64,000 bases of DNA from Collimonas humicola (GTDB taxonomy: Bacteria > Pseudomonadota > Gammaproteobacteria > Burkholderiales > Burkholderiaceae_D), in NCBI RefSeq assembly GCF_018304945.1, contig NZ_JAGQEE010000007.1, positions 1 through 64,000 of the forward strand, given 5' to 3'. The notes beneath the pieces are model-generated. The model saw only the letters and a program-made list of their open reading frames with translations. It did no database searches and was not told the DNA's origin. This document shows, piece after piece, positions 1 through 9,185 of this stretch; position 1 is the first letter of the stretch; each line of letters begins with the position of its first letter. The translations under genes and the position numbers were made by a program.

Positions 1-46
1 AGTCGACTTTCGCGATGCTTTTTCGCGAAAGTCGACTCTGACCCCA
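1..46. repeat. Palindromic intergenic repeat, copy 1 (cut by window edge)
   Basis: Inverted repeat with arms AGTCGACTTTCGCGA (1-15) and TCGCGAAAGTCGACT (22-36), followed by CTGACCCCA up to 46. It matches the right half of the palindromes at 129-183, 57437-57496 and 63274-63331. The left outer arm (TGGGGTCAG) should lie just outside the window. REP/MITE-like element; function unknown. Confidence 0.8.
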
Positions 47-128
47 CATGACGGATTCGGAGAAAGATAGAACGCGCTACATGGATTTGTTTTCTAACGA
101 GGCGGCATGTACTCCGTAGCCCGCTAAG

Positions 129-183
129 TGGGGTCAGAGTGAAGTTTCTGCAAAAAGCACGCAGAAAGTTCACTCTGACCCCA
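129..183. repeat. Palindromic intergenic repeat, copy 2
   Basis: Outer arms TGGGGTCAGAGTGAA (129-143) and TTCACTCTGACCCCA (169-183) are perfect inverted repeats. An inner stem TTTCTGC (145-151) / GCAGAAA (161-167) closes a loop. It lies just past the 3' end of the response-regulator gene. The 82 bases between copies 1 and 2 hold no gene that I can see. The left flank (TGTACTCCGTAGCCCGCTAAG) reappears, reverse-complemented with small changes, beside the copy at 63274. Confidence 0.9.
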
Positions 184-247
184 GTTAGCTACGCGTGTTA
201 GGCGCGACGAAAACCAGGTTACGGTTTTGTTGCGCTTTACGAAATTC

Positions 248-964
248 TCAATGGCTTTCGACGATTTCAAACTTGTAACCCACGCCGTAGATGGCGTGGA
301 TGACATTGCGGCCGTCGAAAAAGGGCTCCAGCTTGCGGCGCAGGTTCTTGATATGGCTGTCGACTGCGCGGTCGGTCACCGGACGGTAGTCGTCATGCAG
401 CTTGTCCAGCAGCTGGTCGCGCGAGAATACCCTTCCCGGCGTCGCTGCCAACGCTTTCAGCAGCCGGTATTCCTGCGGCGTCAGGCTGAGCGTGACGCCA
501 TTGATGCTGGCGCTATGCAACTCCGCGTCGATGTGCAAGGCTGAGGGCGCGGCAGGGGTGTCGCGGCGACGGCGGCGCAGCATCGCCTTGACCCGCGCCA
601 CGATCTCGCGCGGACTGAAAGGCGTCTTGCAGATGTAGTCGTCGGCGCCCAGTTCCAGGCCTTGCAGCCGGTCTTCCTCGCCGATCCTGGCGCTCAGCAT
701 CAGGATAGGAACATCGCTGAATTCCCGCAGTTGGCGGCAGATCTGCCAGCCGTCGCAGCCCGGCAGCATGATATCGAGCAGGATCAGGTCCGGCATCCTG
801 CCGCGCACCTGCGGCAGGGCCTCGCGGCCGTCGCTGATCCAGCGCGAGGTATAGCCGGCGGCGGTCAGGTAGGTTTGCAGCAGTCCAGCCATTTTCGGCT
901 CATCCTCGACGATCAGGATATCGGCGGAAAGCGGGGCGGAAAACGTGAAGTGATCTGTCGGCAT
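248..964 (-). CDS. baeR: OmpR-family response regulator, BaeR-like
   Basis: 238 aa. Receiver domain at about residues 15-125 with acidic pocket E20/D21 and phospho-acceptor D64 in [11 protein letters not shown] winged-helix DNA-binding domain follows (about 140-235). The stretch [20 protein letters not shown] closely recalls enterobacterial BaeR. The gene starts 9 bases after the sensor-kinase stop, so the two are co-transcribed on the minus strand. Divergent placement next to an RND efflux operon suggests it activates that operon in response to envelope stress. Family and domain order are clear; BaeR orthology is inferred from similarity and context. Confidence 0.85.
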   Translation of the reverse strand: MPTDHFTFSAPLSADILIVEDEPKMAGLLQTYLTAAGYTSRWISDGREALPQVRGRMPDLILLDIMLPGCDGWQICRQLREFSDVPILMLSARIGEEDRLQGLELGADDYICKTPFSPREIVARVKAMLRRRRRDTPAAPSALHIDAELHSASINGVTLSLTPQEYRLLKALAATPGRVFSRDQLLDKLHDDYRPVTDRAVDSHIKNLRRKLEPFFDGRNVIHAIYGVGYKFEIVESH

Positions 965-973
965 GGTGAATAT

Positions 974-2383
974 TCAGGCCAGGCTGGCGGGCAGCCGTAT
1001 GCTCAGGTGCAGGCCGCCGAGCGCGGAAGCGTCGGCGTTGATGCTGCCTTCATGCGCTTCGACGATGTGCTGGCAGATCGCCAGTCCGAGCCCGGCGCCG
1101 CCATGGGCCCGGTTGCGCGAGGCGTCGGCGCGGAAGAAGCGTTCGAACAAGCGTGGCAGCGTTGCCGCCGTGGTGCCGGGCGCGCTGTCGTCGAACTGCA
1201 GCAGCCAGCGCTGCTGTTCGCGCTTGCCTGTAATGTTCAGGCGGCCGCCACCGTCGGTATAACGCAGGGTATTTTCCAGGATATTCTTGAATAATTGCTG
1301 CAGGCGGCCAGCGTCGGCATGCACCAGCATCGGCTGCTCCGGCAGGTCGATGGCGACAGCCAGGCGATGTTCGCGATAGATGTCTTCGTAAGACTGCAAG
1401 CTGGCACGCAGCAGCGCGCCGATATCGATATCGGCCTTGCGATAAGTCAGCGCGCCGGCATCGGCCAGCGATAATTCATATAGATCGTTGACAAGTTTGT
1501 TGAGCGCGGCCACTTCCGATTGCAAGGACTTGACAGTTTCCATGCTGGTGTCCAGCAAGCCGTCCTCCATCGCTTCCAGCTGGCCGTTCAGTATGCCCAG
1601 GGGCGTGCGCAGTTCATGCGAGACGTCGGCCATGAAGTCGCGCCGCATTTTTTCATTGCGTTCCAGCGTCAGCGCCAGCTGGTTGAAATCGGCGGACAGG
1701 CGGCCGATTTCATCTTGCGTCGCCACTTCAACCCGGGTGCTGTAGTCGCCGCCGGCCAGCCGGTGCGTGGCCTTGGCCAGGCGGGTCAGCGGCGACAGCA
1801 AGACGCTGGCGATCTTGATGGCAATGAAACCGGTAAATAAAATCGACACCAGGCCGATCAGCAGGTGCGCCAGCAGCTGCTTGTGCTGGAAGCGCTGGTC
1901 GATTGCCGTGATCACGCTCTCGAACGGCGTCAGCGCCACCCAGCCGATGATGGCGCCGTCGCGCATCAGGGGGCGCGGCAAGGCATCTGCCTGCATGTCG
2001 CGAAAGCCGGCCACGAACTTGCGGTCCGCGTCGAGCAGCGTAAAACGCAGATGGGCGCCGGTCAGGTCGGAACCGGATGGTGCAAAGCGGGATGACGGCG
2101 TATCGGAATCGAGCTCAGGGCGAGTGGTGCGCAACAGGTAATGCCAGGCGCCGGGATTGTCCCTCATGAATTGCCAGCTGCCGTGTTCACGGTATGACTG
2201 CTCAAGGTGCGGCGTCAGTTCTTCCATCCGCTCTTGCGCCTGCTCATTCAGGTAGCCCAGGAAATCATGGGTGAAACTGAGGCGCGCCACCACGCTCATG
2301 GCGACAATCACAGCTACCGCCATGGCCAGCATGGCGTAGAAAAGTTTTAGTCGGATGCTGGTTCCGGGCAGGATGAGGCGCAC
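974..2383 (-). CDS. baeS: Membrane sensor histidine kinase, BaeS-like
   Basis: 469 aa. First membrane helix at about residues 13-34, a periplasmic domain of about 130 residues, second helix at about 170-195, then HAMP, HisKA with the phospho-accepting His256 in DVSHELRTPLG, and a HATPase domain with the GLGLAI box near the C terminus. It senses an envelope signal and phosphorylates the regulator encoded directly downstream. First gene of a two-gene minus-strand operon, divergent from the RND genes across about 190 bases. Confidence 0.85.
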   Translation of the reverse strand: MRLILPGTSIRLKLFYAMLAMAVAVIVAMSVVARLSFTHDFLGYLNEQAQERMEELTPHLEQSYREHGSWQFMRDNPGAWHYLLRTTRPELDSDTPSSRFAPSGSDLTGAHLRFTLLDADRKFVAGFRDMQADALPRPLMRDGAIIGWVALTPFESVITAIDQRFQHKQLLAHLLIGLVSILFTGFIAIKIASVLLSPLTRLAKATHRLAGGDYSTRVEVATQDEIGRLSADFNQLALTLERNEKMRRDFMADVSHELRTPLGILNGQLEAMEDGLLDTSMETVKSLQSEVAALNKLVNDLYELSLADAGALTYRKADIDIGALLRASLQSYEDIYREHRLAVAIDLPEQPMLVHADAGRLQQLFKNILENTLRYTDGGGRLNITGKREQQRWLLQFDDSAPGTTAATLPRLFERFFRADASRNRAHGGAGLGLAICQHIVEAHEGSINADASALGGLHLSIRLPASLA

Positions 2384-2572
2384 GGCAGGGTCCTTGGCGG
2401 CTGGTCGATTTGCGGCTTAGGGTAGCAAGGAAGTGAAGTCTTGGGAAGATTTTCAGGACTATCTGCTTCCTCAATATTTCTCCACATTTTGTCCTTACCA
2501 TGGCAGATCCGATGAATTCTTAGATCGTAGCCATGCCTCGGCGCAAGTTGAGTGGGCGGCTGCGACCCCGCC
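2384..2572. other. Divergent intergenic region, kinase / RND operon
   Basis: The 189 bases separate the sensor-kinase start from the chosen start of the membrane-fusion protein. They must hold promoters in both directions. The only element I can point to is a BaeR-box-like sequence at 2475-2492, listed separately. Confidence 0.6.
2475..2492 (+). promoter_or_regulatory. Putative BaeR-type box
   Basis: TATTTCTCCACATTTTGT matches the published E. coli BaeR box (TTTTTCTCCATDATTGGC) at 13 of 18 positions by eye, including the TTTCTCCA core. It lies between the divergent baeS-like and RND genes, about 80 bases before the RND start. The match is seen; the function is inferred. Confidence 0.4.
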
Positions 2573-3754
2573 ATGCTACCTGGAAAATCCCTGTTGAAGC
2601 TGATGCTGTCGCCGTTGCTGGCCGCTGCCGTGCTGGGCGCCTGCTCAAAATCCATCGACGTGCCGGCGCCGAAAGCCGCGGCCGAAGTCGGCACTGTAAC
2701 CGTGCAGCCGGAGCCGCAGTCGGTGTCGATCGAGTTGCCTGGACGCACTGTCGCCTATCTGAGCGCAGATATACGGCCGCAGATCAGCGGCATTATCCAG
2801 CGTCGCTTGTTTACCGAAGGGGCGGATGTCAAGCAAGGGCAAGCCTTGTACCAGATCGATCCAGCCGCCTACCAGGCTGCTTTTGACAGCGCCAGGGCTT
2901 CGCTGTCGAAAGCAGAAGCGACATTGCGCGCCTCGAAACTGAGAGCGCAGCGTTACATGGAGCTGAACAAGATAGATGCGGTCAGCAAGCAGGATAACGA
3001 CGATGCGCAAAGCGTGCTGAGCGAAAATCAGGCCGCGCTGGAAGTGGCGCGCGCGGCGCTGAAGACGGCGGCCATCAATCTTGAGTTCACCCGCATCGCG
3101 GCGCCGATCTCGGGCCGCATCGAAACCTCGACAGTCACGCCGGGGGCGCTGGTGGTGGCGCAACAGAGCGTCGCCTTGACCACCATACAAAAAATCGATC
3201 CGATCTATGTCGATGTGACGCAGGCTAGCGTCGACGTCCTGCGCTTGCGGCGCGAACTGGCCAGCGGCAACATCAAGGCAGTCGGCCGCGACGAAGCGCC
3301 GGTGCGGCTGGTGCTGGAAGACGGCAGCGTCTATGCGCAGCCGGGCAAGCTCAAGTTCAGCGGCCTGAGCGTCAACACCGGCACCGGCATGATCACTTTG
3401 CGCGCCGAATTCCCGAATCCGGACGGCATGCTGCTGCCGGGCATGTATGTGCGGGCTCAGCTGGAGGAAGCGGTCGACCAGGCCGCCATCTTGGTGCCGC
3501 AGAAGGCCGTCACGCGCGACCCCTTGGGCGCAGCCACGGCCCTGATCCTGAACGATGCCGGCAAAGTCGAGCGGCGCGCACTGACGGTGGGGCGCGCCAT
3601 CGGCAACCGCTGGTGGGTGAGCGATGGCTTGCAGGCGGGCGACAGGGTGATCGTCGACGGCCTGCAAAAAATCAGGATTGGCGATAGCGTACGCGCCGTC
3701 GATATGAGCGCGCCGCCGCAGATGCAGCAGACGCCGCGGATCAGCGCGCGTTAA
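2573..3754 (+). CDS. RND efflux periplasmic adaptor (membrane-fusion) lipoprotein
   Basis: 393 aa from the ATG at 2573. I prefer this to the GTG at 2552 because it puts a lipoprotein signal directly at the N terminus, with lipobox LGAC and Cys24. AcrA/MexA-like order: barrel-sandwich half (about 60-110, IRPQISGIIQRR), alpha hairpin (about 110-170), second lipoyl half (FTRIAAPISGRI), then beta-barrel and membrane-proximal domains (VTRDPLGAATALIL). It links the inner-membrane pump to the outer-membrane channel. First gene of a tripartite operon, 9 bases before the pump gene. Confidence 0.9.
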   Translation: MLPGKSLLKLMLSPLLAAAVLGACSKSIDVPAPKAAAEVGTVTVQPEPQSVSIELPGRTVAYLSADIRPQISGIIQRRLFTEGADVKQGQALYQIDPAAYQAAFDSARASLSKAEATLRASKLRAQRYMELNKIDAVSKQDNDDAQSVLSENQAALEVARAALKTAAINLEFTRIAAPISGRIETSTVTPGALVVAQQSVALTTIQKIDPIYVDVTQASVDVLRLRRELASGNIKAVGRDEAPVRLVLEDGSVYAQPGKLKFSGLSVNTGTGMITLRAEFPNPDGMLLPGMYVRAQLEEAVDQAAILVPQKAVTRDPLGAATALILNDAGKVERRALTVGRAIGNRWWVSDGLQAGDRVIVDGLQKIRIGDSVRAVDMSAPPQMQQTPRISAR

Positions 3755-3763
3755 GGGAGGATC

Positions 3764-6700
3764 ATGGCGCACTTCTTCATCAACCGGCCCATCTTTGCAT
3801 GGGTCCTGGCCATTGTCATCATGCTGGCCGGCGTGATCTCTATCGTCTCGCTGTCGCTGGAACAGTATCCCGACATCGCTCCGCCTAAGGTCAACATCCG
3901 CGCCAACTATGCCGGCGCATCGGCCAAGACGCTGGAAGATTCTGTCACGCAGGTGATCGAGCAGCAAATGAAAGGCCTGGACAACCTGGAATACATGGCG
4001 GCCTCCAGCAGTTCTGCCGGCAGGAGCAACATCACCCTGAATTTCAAGGCCGGCACCAATCCGGATGTGGCGCAGATGCAGGTGCAGAACAAGCTGCAGC
4101 AAGCCAGCTCCCGGCTGCCGCAGGCAGTCCAGAGCACCGGCGTGACGGTGACCAAGGCCGCCAGCGACACCCTGATGATCGTATCGCTGGTCTCGGACGA
4201 TCCCAAGGTCACGGGAGTGGATATCGGCGACTTCATCAGCAGCACGCTGATTGACCAGATCAGCCGGGTGGAGGGCGTCGGCGACGTCACGGCTTACGGC
4301 ACCAACTACGCGATGCGCATCTGGCTCGATCCCGCCAAGCTGTATAAATACGCGCTGATGCCGTCCGATGTCAGCCGTGCGCTGGAAGCGCAGAATGCGG
4401 AAATCTCGGCCGGCCAGCTGGGCGGATTGCCAGCCATCCAGAGCCAGCAGCTGAACGCCACCATTACCGCCCGCAGCAAGCTGAGCACGCCGGAGCAGTT
4501 TCGCCAGATCGTGGTGAAATCCGCCAGCGACGGCGCGGTGGTGCGGTTGCAGGACGTGGCGCGGGTGGAAATCGGCGCCGAAAGCTACGATGTCAAGGCC
4601 CAGCAGAACGGCAGGCATTCCGCGGCGCTGGCGGTGCAGCTGGCGTCCGGCGCCAACGCCCTGGAGACTTCCAAGGCTGTGCTGGCCAAGATGCAGGAGC
4701 TGGAGCCGTATTTTCCGCCGGCGTTGAAACTGAGCAGCACCGTCGGTTACGACACCACGCCGTTCGTGCGGGTCTCCATCAAGGAAGTGGTCAAGACCTT
4801 GCTGGAGGCGATCGTGCTGGTGGTGCTGATCATGTACCTGTTCCTGCAGAATCTGCGGGCCACCTTCATCCCGGCGATCACGGTGCCGGTGGTCTTGCTC
4901 GGCACCTTCGGCGTGCTGTCGCTGTTCGGCTACTCGATCAATACCCTGACCATGTTCGGCATGGTGCTGGCGATCGGGCTGCTTGTGGATGACGCTATCG
5001 TAGTGGTGGAAAACGTCGAACGGCTGATGGCGGAGCAGGCGCTGAGCGCGAAGGAAGCGACCCGTAAAGCGATGTCCGAGGTCAGCGGCGCGCTGGTCGG
5101 CATCGCGCTGGTGCTGTCCGGAGTATTCATTCCGATGGCGTTCTTTGGCGGCTCGACCGGCGTGATCTATCGCCAGTTTTCCGTCACCATAGTTTCCGCC
5201 ATGAGCTTGTCGGTGCTGGTCGCCTTGACCCTGACGCCGGCGCTGTGCGCCACCATGCTCAAGCCGCATGTCCACGGCCAGGCTGCGCGGAAAGGCTTCT
5301 TCGGCTGGTTCAATCGCACGTTTGAACGCAATGCAAGGCGTTACCAGTCCGGCGTCGCTGGCGTGCTGGGGCGCGGCCGCCGCAGCCTGCTGACCTATGC
5401 GCTGATTGTGGCAGCGATGGCGGTGTGCCTGATGCGCCTGCCGACCTCTTTCCTGCCGGATGAAGACCAAGGTGTGCTGAATGCCCAGGTCCAGCTGCCG
5501 GCGGGCGCCACCGAGGGGCAGACCACGCAGGTCATGCGCACCGTGCAGCAGTATTTCCTGAAGCAGCCGGAGGTAATCGACGCCTTGCTCTCGATTACCG
5601 GTTCCGGCTCGGGCGGCAATAACCAGAACGTCGGCCGCGCCTTCATCAAGCTGCAGGATTGGGGGCAGCGCAAGGAAAAATCCCAGGGCGCGGCCGAGAT
5701 TGCGCGCCGCGCCAACCGGGATCTGGCAAAGATACGCGACGCCAGGATTTTCGTGACCCTGCCGCCGGCGGTGCGCGGCCTCGGCCAGAGTTCCGGTTTC
5801 GATGTGCAGATGAAGGATGTCGGCGGCGTCGGTCATGAGGCGCTGATGCAGGCGCGCGACGAGTTTGTCGCCTTGGCCCGCAAGAGCGACAAGCTGGCCA
5901 ATGTGCGCACCACAGGCCTCGACGACGGGCCGCAGTTCCGCGTCGATATCGACGACAGCAAAGCCGGCGCGCTGAGCTTGAGCACGGCGGACATCAATTC
6001 CACCATGTCGACCGCGATGGGCGGCGCCTACGTCAACGATTTCCTCAACAACGGCCGCGTCAAACGCGTCTATGTGCAGGGCGATGCGCCGTTCCGGATG
6101 CAGACGGATGACCTCGGGCTATGGCATGTGCGCAATTCCGCCAACCAGATGGTGCCGTTTTCCGCTTTTACCAGCGCCAGCTGGAGCTATGGACCTTCCT
6201 TGCTGGAACGTTACAACGGCGTTTCTTCCTTCGAGATCGTCGGCGAGCCGGCGCCAGGCGTCAGTTCCGGCGCGGCGATGCAGGAAGTGGAGCGCATCAT
6301 GGCGCAGATGCCGCCCGGGATAGGCTATGAATGGACTGGCCAGTCCTACCAGGAACGCCTTTCAGGCTCGCAGGCGCCGCTCCTGTATGCAGCTTCCATC
6401 CTGTTCGTATTCCTGTGCCTGGCGGCGTTGTACGAAAGCTGGTCGGTGCCGTTCGCGGTGATCCTGATCGTGCCGCTGGGGATCATCGGCACCGTGCTGC
6501 TGACCTCGGCCAGCGGCTTGTCCAACGATGTCTATTTCCAGGTCGGTCTGCTGGCCACGGTCGGCCTGTCTTGCAAGAACGCGATCCTGATCGTTGAATT
6601 CGCCAAGCAGTTGCACGAGTCTGGCAAGTCGCTGCTGGAGGCGACGCTGGAAGCGGTGCTTCTGCGCCTGCGGCCTATCCTGATGACTTCGCTGGCATTC

Positions 6701-6907
6701 ATGTTCGGCGTGCTGCCGCTGGCGCTCGCCAGCGGCGCCGGATCGGCCAGCCGGCGGGCTATCGGCACCGGTGTCCTGGGCGGGACGATTTCGGCGACGC
6801 TGCTGGGAATTTTCTTTACCCCCTTGTTTTACTATCTGATCTGCCGCCTGGTGCAACAGCGCCGCGGCGCAGTAGCAGCGGCAGAGCCGCAAAAGGCAGG
6901 TGAGTGA
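3764..6907 (+). CDS. RND multidrug efflux transporter, HAE1 family
   Basis: 1047 aa, the usual length for AcrB/MexB-type pumps. N terminus MAHFFINRPIFAWVLAIVIM is typical. Helix 4 carries the proton-relay pair in GLLVDDAIVVVENVERLM (Asp-Asp near residue 408). Two repeats of six helices each carry a large periplasmic loop, and the second ends with KNAILIVEFAKQL and RLRPILMTS. Preceded by AGGGAGG. It overlaps the outer-membrane gene by one base (TGATG). Substrate range cannot be read from the sequence. Confidence 0.93.
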   Translation: MAHFFINRPIFAWVLAIVIMLAGVISIVSLSLEQYPDIAPPKVNIRANYAGASAKTLEDSVTQVIEQQMKGLDNLEYMAASSSSAGRSNITLNFKAGTNPDVAQMQVQNKLQQASSRLPQAVQSTGVTVTKAASDTLMIVSLVSDDPKVTGVDIGDFISSTLIDQISRVEGVGDVTAYGTNYAMRIWLDPAKLYKYALMPSDVSRALEAQNAEISAGQLGGLPAIQSQQLNATITARSKLSTPEQFRQIVVKSASDGAVVRLQDVARVEIGAESYDVKAQQNGRHSAALAVQLASGANALETSKAVLAKMQELEPYFPPALKLSSTVGYDTTPFVRVSIKEVVKTLLEAIVLVVLIMYLFLQNLRATFIPAITVPVVLLGTFGVLSLFGYSINTLTMFGMVLAIGLLVDDAIVVVENVERLMAEQALSAKEATRKAMSEVSGALVGIALVLSGVFIPMAFFGGSTGVIYRQFSVTIVSAMSLSVLVALTLTPALCATMLKPHVHGQAARKGFFGWFNRTFERNARRYQSGVAGVLGRGRRSLLTYALIVAAMAVCLMRLPTSFLPDEDQGVLNAQVQLPAGATEGQTTQVMRTVQQYFLKQPEVIDALLSITGSGSGGNNQNVGRAFIKLQDWGQRKEKSQGAAEIARRANRDLAKIRDARIFVTLPPAVRGLGQSSGFDVQMKDVGGVGHEALMQARDEFVALARKSDKLANVRTTGLDDGPQFRVDIDDSKAGALSLSTADINSTMSTAMGGAYVNDFLNNGRVKRVYVQGDAPFRMQTDDLGLWHVRNSANQMVPFSAFTSASWSYGPSLLERYNGVSSFEIVGEPAPGVSSGAAMQEVERIMAQMPPGIGYEWTGQSYQERLSGSQAPLLYAASILFVFLCLAALYESWSVPFAVILIVPLGIIGTVLLTSASGLSNDVYFQVGLLATVGLSCKNAILIVEFAKQLHESGKSLLEATLEAVLLRLRPILMTSLAFMFGVLPLALASGAGSASRRAIGTGVLGGTISATLLGIFFTPLFYYLICRLVQQRRGAVAAAEPQKAGE

Positions 6908-8310
6908 TGCGCAATACTACATGGATAGCTGGCCTTGCGATCCTGCTCGGCGGTTGCGTCAACCTGGCGCCCGACTATGCGCGGCCGGCCGCGCCGGTGC
7001 CGTCCGCATGGTCGCATCATGCAAGCCAAGGGACGACGCAGGACGCCGCCGATGCGCTTGACTGGCGCAGCTTCATCATGGATGCCCGCCTGCGTGAAGT
7101 CATCGCGCTGGCGCTGGCGAACAACCGCGACTTGCGGGTCGCTGTCCTGAGCATCGAAAAAGCGCGCGCCCGATACCGGATCCAGGATGCATCCAGATAT
7201 CCGTCGCTCGGCGTCGCAGCCGGCAGCAACATCGCACGCACGCCGGCCGACCGTGCCAGCGGCAGCGCCGCGACTATCTCGCGCAACCAGAACGTGCAGC
7301 TGGGCTTCAGTTCCTACGAGCTGGATTTTTTCGGGCGGCTGAAAAACCTCAGCACAGCTGCGCAGGCGTCCTATCAGTTCAATGTGGAAATGCAGCGCAG
7401 CGTGCAGATCAGCCTGGTGGCGGAAGTCGCCGGCGCCTGGCTGACGCTGGCGGCTGACAATGAACGCCTGCTGCTGGCCAGGGATACCTTGAAGAGCCAG
7501 CAGATTTCTTACGACCTGAGCCAGCGCAGCCACGCAATCGGTTCTACTTCCGGCCTGGACTTGTCGACGGCGCAAGCCAGCGTCGAAGCAGCGCAGGTGG
7601 ATCTGGGTGAATTCACCAGTCGCGTGCAGCAGGATTTGAATGCGCTCAACCTGCTGGCCGGCACCGCCGTGCCGGCGCACTTGCTGCCGGACAGTGTCCC
7701 GCAAGCGTCGGCAGAGCTGCTGGCGACGCCTGCGGAGCTATCGTCGGACCTGCTGCTGCAAAGACCTGATGTGCTGGCGGCCGAACAAAGCCTGATTGCC
7801 GCCAACGCCGACATCGGCGCGGCGCGCGCGGCATTTTTCCCCAGCATTACGCTGACGGCCGGCGGCGGCGCCGCCAGCAGCAGCCTGGCCGGCTTGTTCA
7901 AGCCGGGCAGCGGCGCCTGGAGCTTCCTGCCGTCGATCAATATTCCGATTTTCAATGCCGGCCGCAATCGCGCCAGCCTTGATGCCGCAAAGGTGAGCAA
8001 GGAAATCGAGATCGCCAATTATGAAAAGGCGATCCAGGTCGCCTTCAGGGAGGTCGCCGACGCGCTGGCCGAGCGTGCCACGCTGTCTCAGCGCCTGGGC
8101 GCTCAGCAACGCCTGGCCGACGCTTCGGCCAGGAGCTATCGCCTGTCGGAGGCGCGCTACCGCAGCGGCATCGACAGCTATCTGAATTCGCTGGTGGCGG
8201 AACGTAGCTGGTATGGCGCACGGCAAAGCCTGATTTCCTTGCGCCTGCTGGAACAGAACAACCGGATCAATCTCTACAAGGTGATGGGAGGAGGCTGGAG
8301 CAGCTCCTGA
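6907..8310 (+). CDS. Outer-membrane efflux lipoprotein, NodT/TolC-like
   Basis: 467 aa. The ATG at 6907 shares a base with the pump stop; a GTG at 6904 is the alternative. Lipoprotein signal with lipobox LGGC (Cys17). Two outer-membrane-factor repeats rich in long helices follow, with FSSYELDFFGRLKNL and LLLQRPDVLAAEQSLIAANA characteristic of the NodT subfamily. Third gene of the operon; it forms the exit duct of the tripartite pump. Confidence 0.92.
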   Translation: MRNTTWIAGLAILLGGCVNLAPDYARPAAPVPSAWSHHASQGTTQDAADALDWRSFIMDARLREVIALALANNRDLRVAVLSIEKARARYRIQDASRYPSLGVAAGSNIARTPADRASGSAATISRNQNVQLGFSSYELDFFGRLKNLSTAAQASYQFNVEMQRSVQISLVAEVAGAWLTLAADNERLLLARDTLKSQQISYDLSQRSHAIGSTSGLDLSTAQASVEAAQVDLGEFTSRVQQDLNALNLLAGTAVPAHLLPDSVPQASAELLATPAELSSDLLLQRPDVLAAEQSLIAANADIGAARAAFFPSITLTAGGGAASSSLAGLFKPGSGAWSFLPSINIPIFNAGRNRASLDAAKVSKEIEIANYEKAIQVAFREVADALAERATLSQRLGAQQRLADASARSYRLSEARYRSGIDSYLNSLVAERSWYGARQSLISLRLLEQNNRINLYKVMGGGWSSS

Positions 8311-8427
8311 CGCACCGGATGAGATCGTGATAGGCTTCCATGTCGATGCGAGGTGCGCGGTTCTTCATTGAACCGGGCCGGATCGGCCTACGAATTGTCG
8401 ACTATTCCGAACCCGAAAGCCCGTGCG

Positions 8428-9069
8428 ATGAATACCCAGACTATCCTTACCTTCACCGCGATGGCGGCCCTGTCCATCCTGAGCCCCGGACCGTCCATCC
8501 TGCTCAGCCTGCGCAACGGCGCGACCTACGGCCCGCGCTCGGTGATGTGGTCCGGCCTGGGCAATATCTCCGGTGTGTTTTGCCTGTCGACCGCGGCGAT
8601 ACTCGGCCTTGGCGTCCTGCTCAAGTCGTCCGCGCTGGTGTTCGGCGTGGTCAAGCTGATCGGCGCCGGCTACCTGTTCTATATCGGCGTGCGCCATTTG
8701 TTCGGCCGCGGCGCCGTGCTGGCCGTCGAAGCTGAAGCGGGCAAGGAAGAAGTCCCGCCGAAGCGCCGCCAGCTGTATGGCGAAGCATTCCTGACAGCGG
8801 CCACCAATCCCAAGGCCGTGCTGTTCTTCACCGCGCTGTTCCCCCAATTCATCAGCGCCAAGACCGCCTTGCTGCCGCAGTTCCTGATCCTGATGACGAT
8901 CTTCATGACGATCTCCTACAGCACCCACCTGAGCTACGCTTTCATCGCTTCGCGCGCTCGCGGCATGCTGGTCAAGCCCTTGTTCGCCAAATGGCTCAGC
9001 CGCTTCGTCGGCGCCGCTTTCATTGGCTTTGCTTCACTGTTGCTGACGTTGCGGCGGCAGGCGGTATAA
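8428..9069 (+). CDS. LysE/RhtB-family amino-acid exporter
   Basis: 213 aa from the ATG at 8428; an upstream in-frame start at 8353 would add 25 non-hydrophobic residues. The N-terminal signature LSILSPGPSILLSLRNGATYG and about six hydrophobic segments are typical of LysE-type exporters. ATNPKAVLFFTALFPQFI is the conserved central motif. Substrate unknown. It stands alone between the efflux operon and a secreted protein. Confidence 0.85.
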   Translation: MNTQTILTFTAMAALSILSPGPSILLSLRNGATYGPRSVMWSGLGNISGVFCLSTAAILGLGVLLKSSALVFGVVKLIGAGYLFYIGVRHLFGRGAVLAVEAEAGKEEVPPKRRQLYGEAFLTAATNPKAVLFFTALFPQFISAKTALLPQFLILMTIFMTISYSTHLSYAFIASRARGMLVKPLFAKWLSRFVGAAFIGFASLLLTLRRQAV

Positions 9070-9078
9070 ACACGAGCT

Positions 9079-9099
9079 CCAGGCGAGGAGGACGCCTGG
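9079..9099 (+). terminator. Possible weak terminator after the LysE-type gene
   Basis: Stem CCAGGCG / CGCCTGG with a 7-base loop, ten bases after the stop codon. There is no T-run, so it is weak as an intrinsic terminator. Confidence 0.3.
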
Positions 9100-9185
9100 C
9101 TTGCCGCAGGATGCTGCCTGCATTTGGCCAATTATTGAACTGATAGAATGACGCTCGTCACTATTGGAGCCGATATCTCATACCT

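Noticed and set aside
2645-5836. A 1063-codon open frame on the minus strand across the adaptor and pump genes
   Set aside because: His/Arg/Gln-rich shadow of high-GC coding DNA; the opposite strand encodes clear RND proteins.
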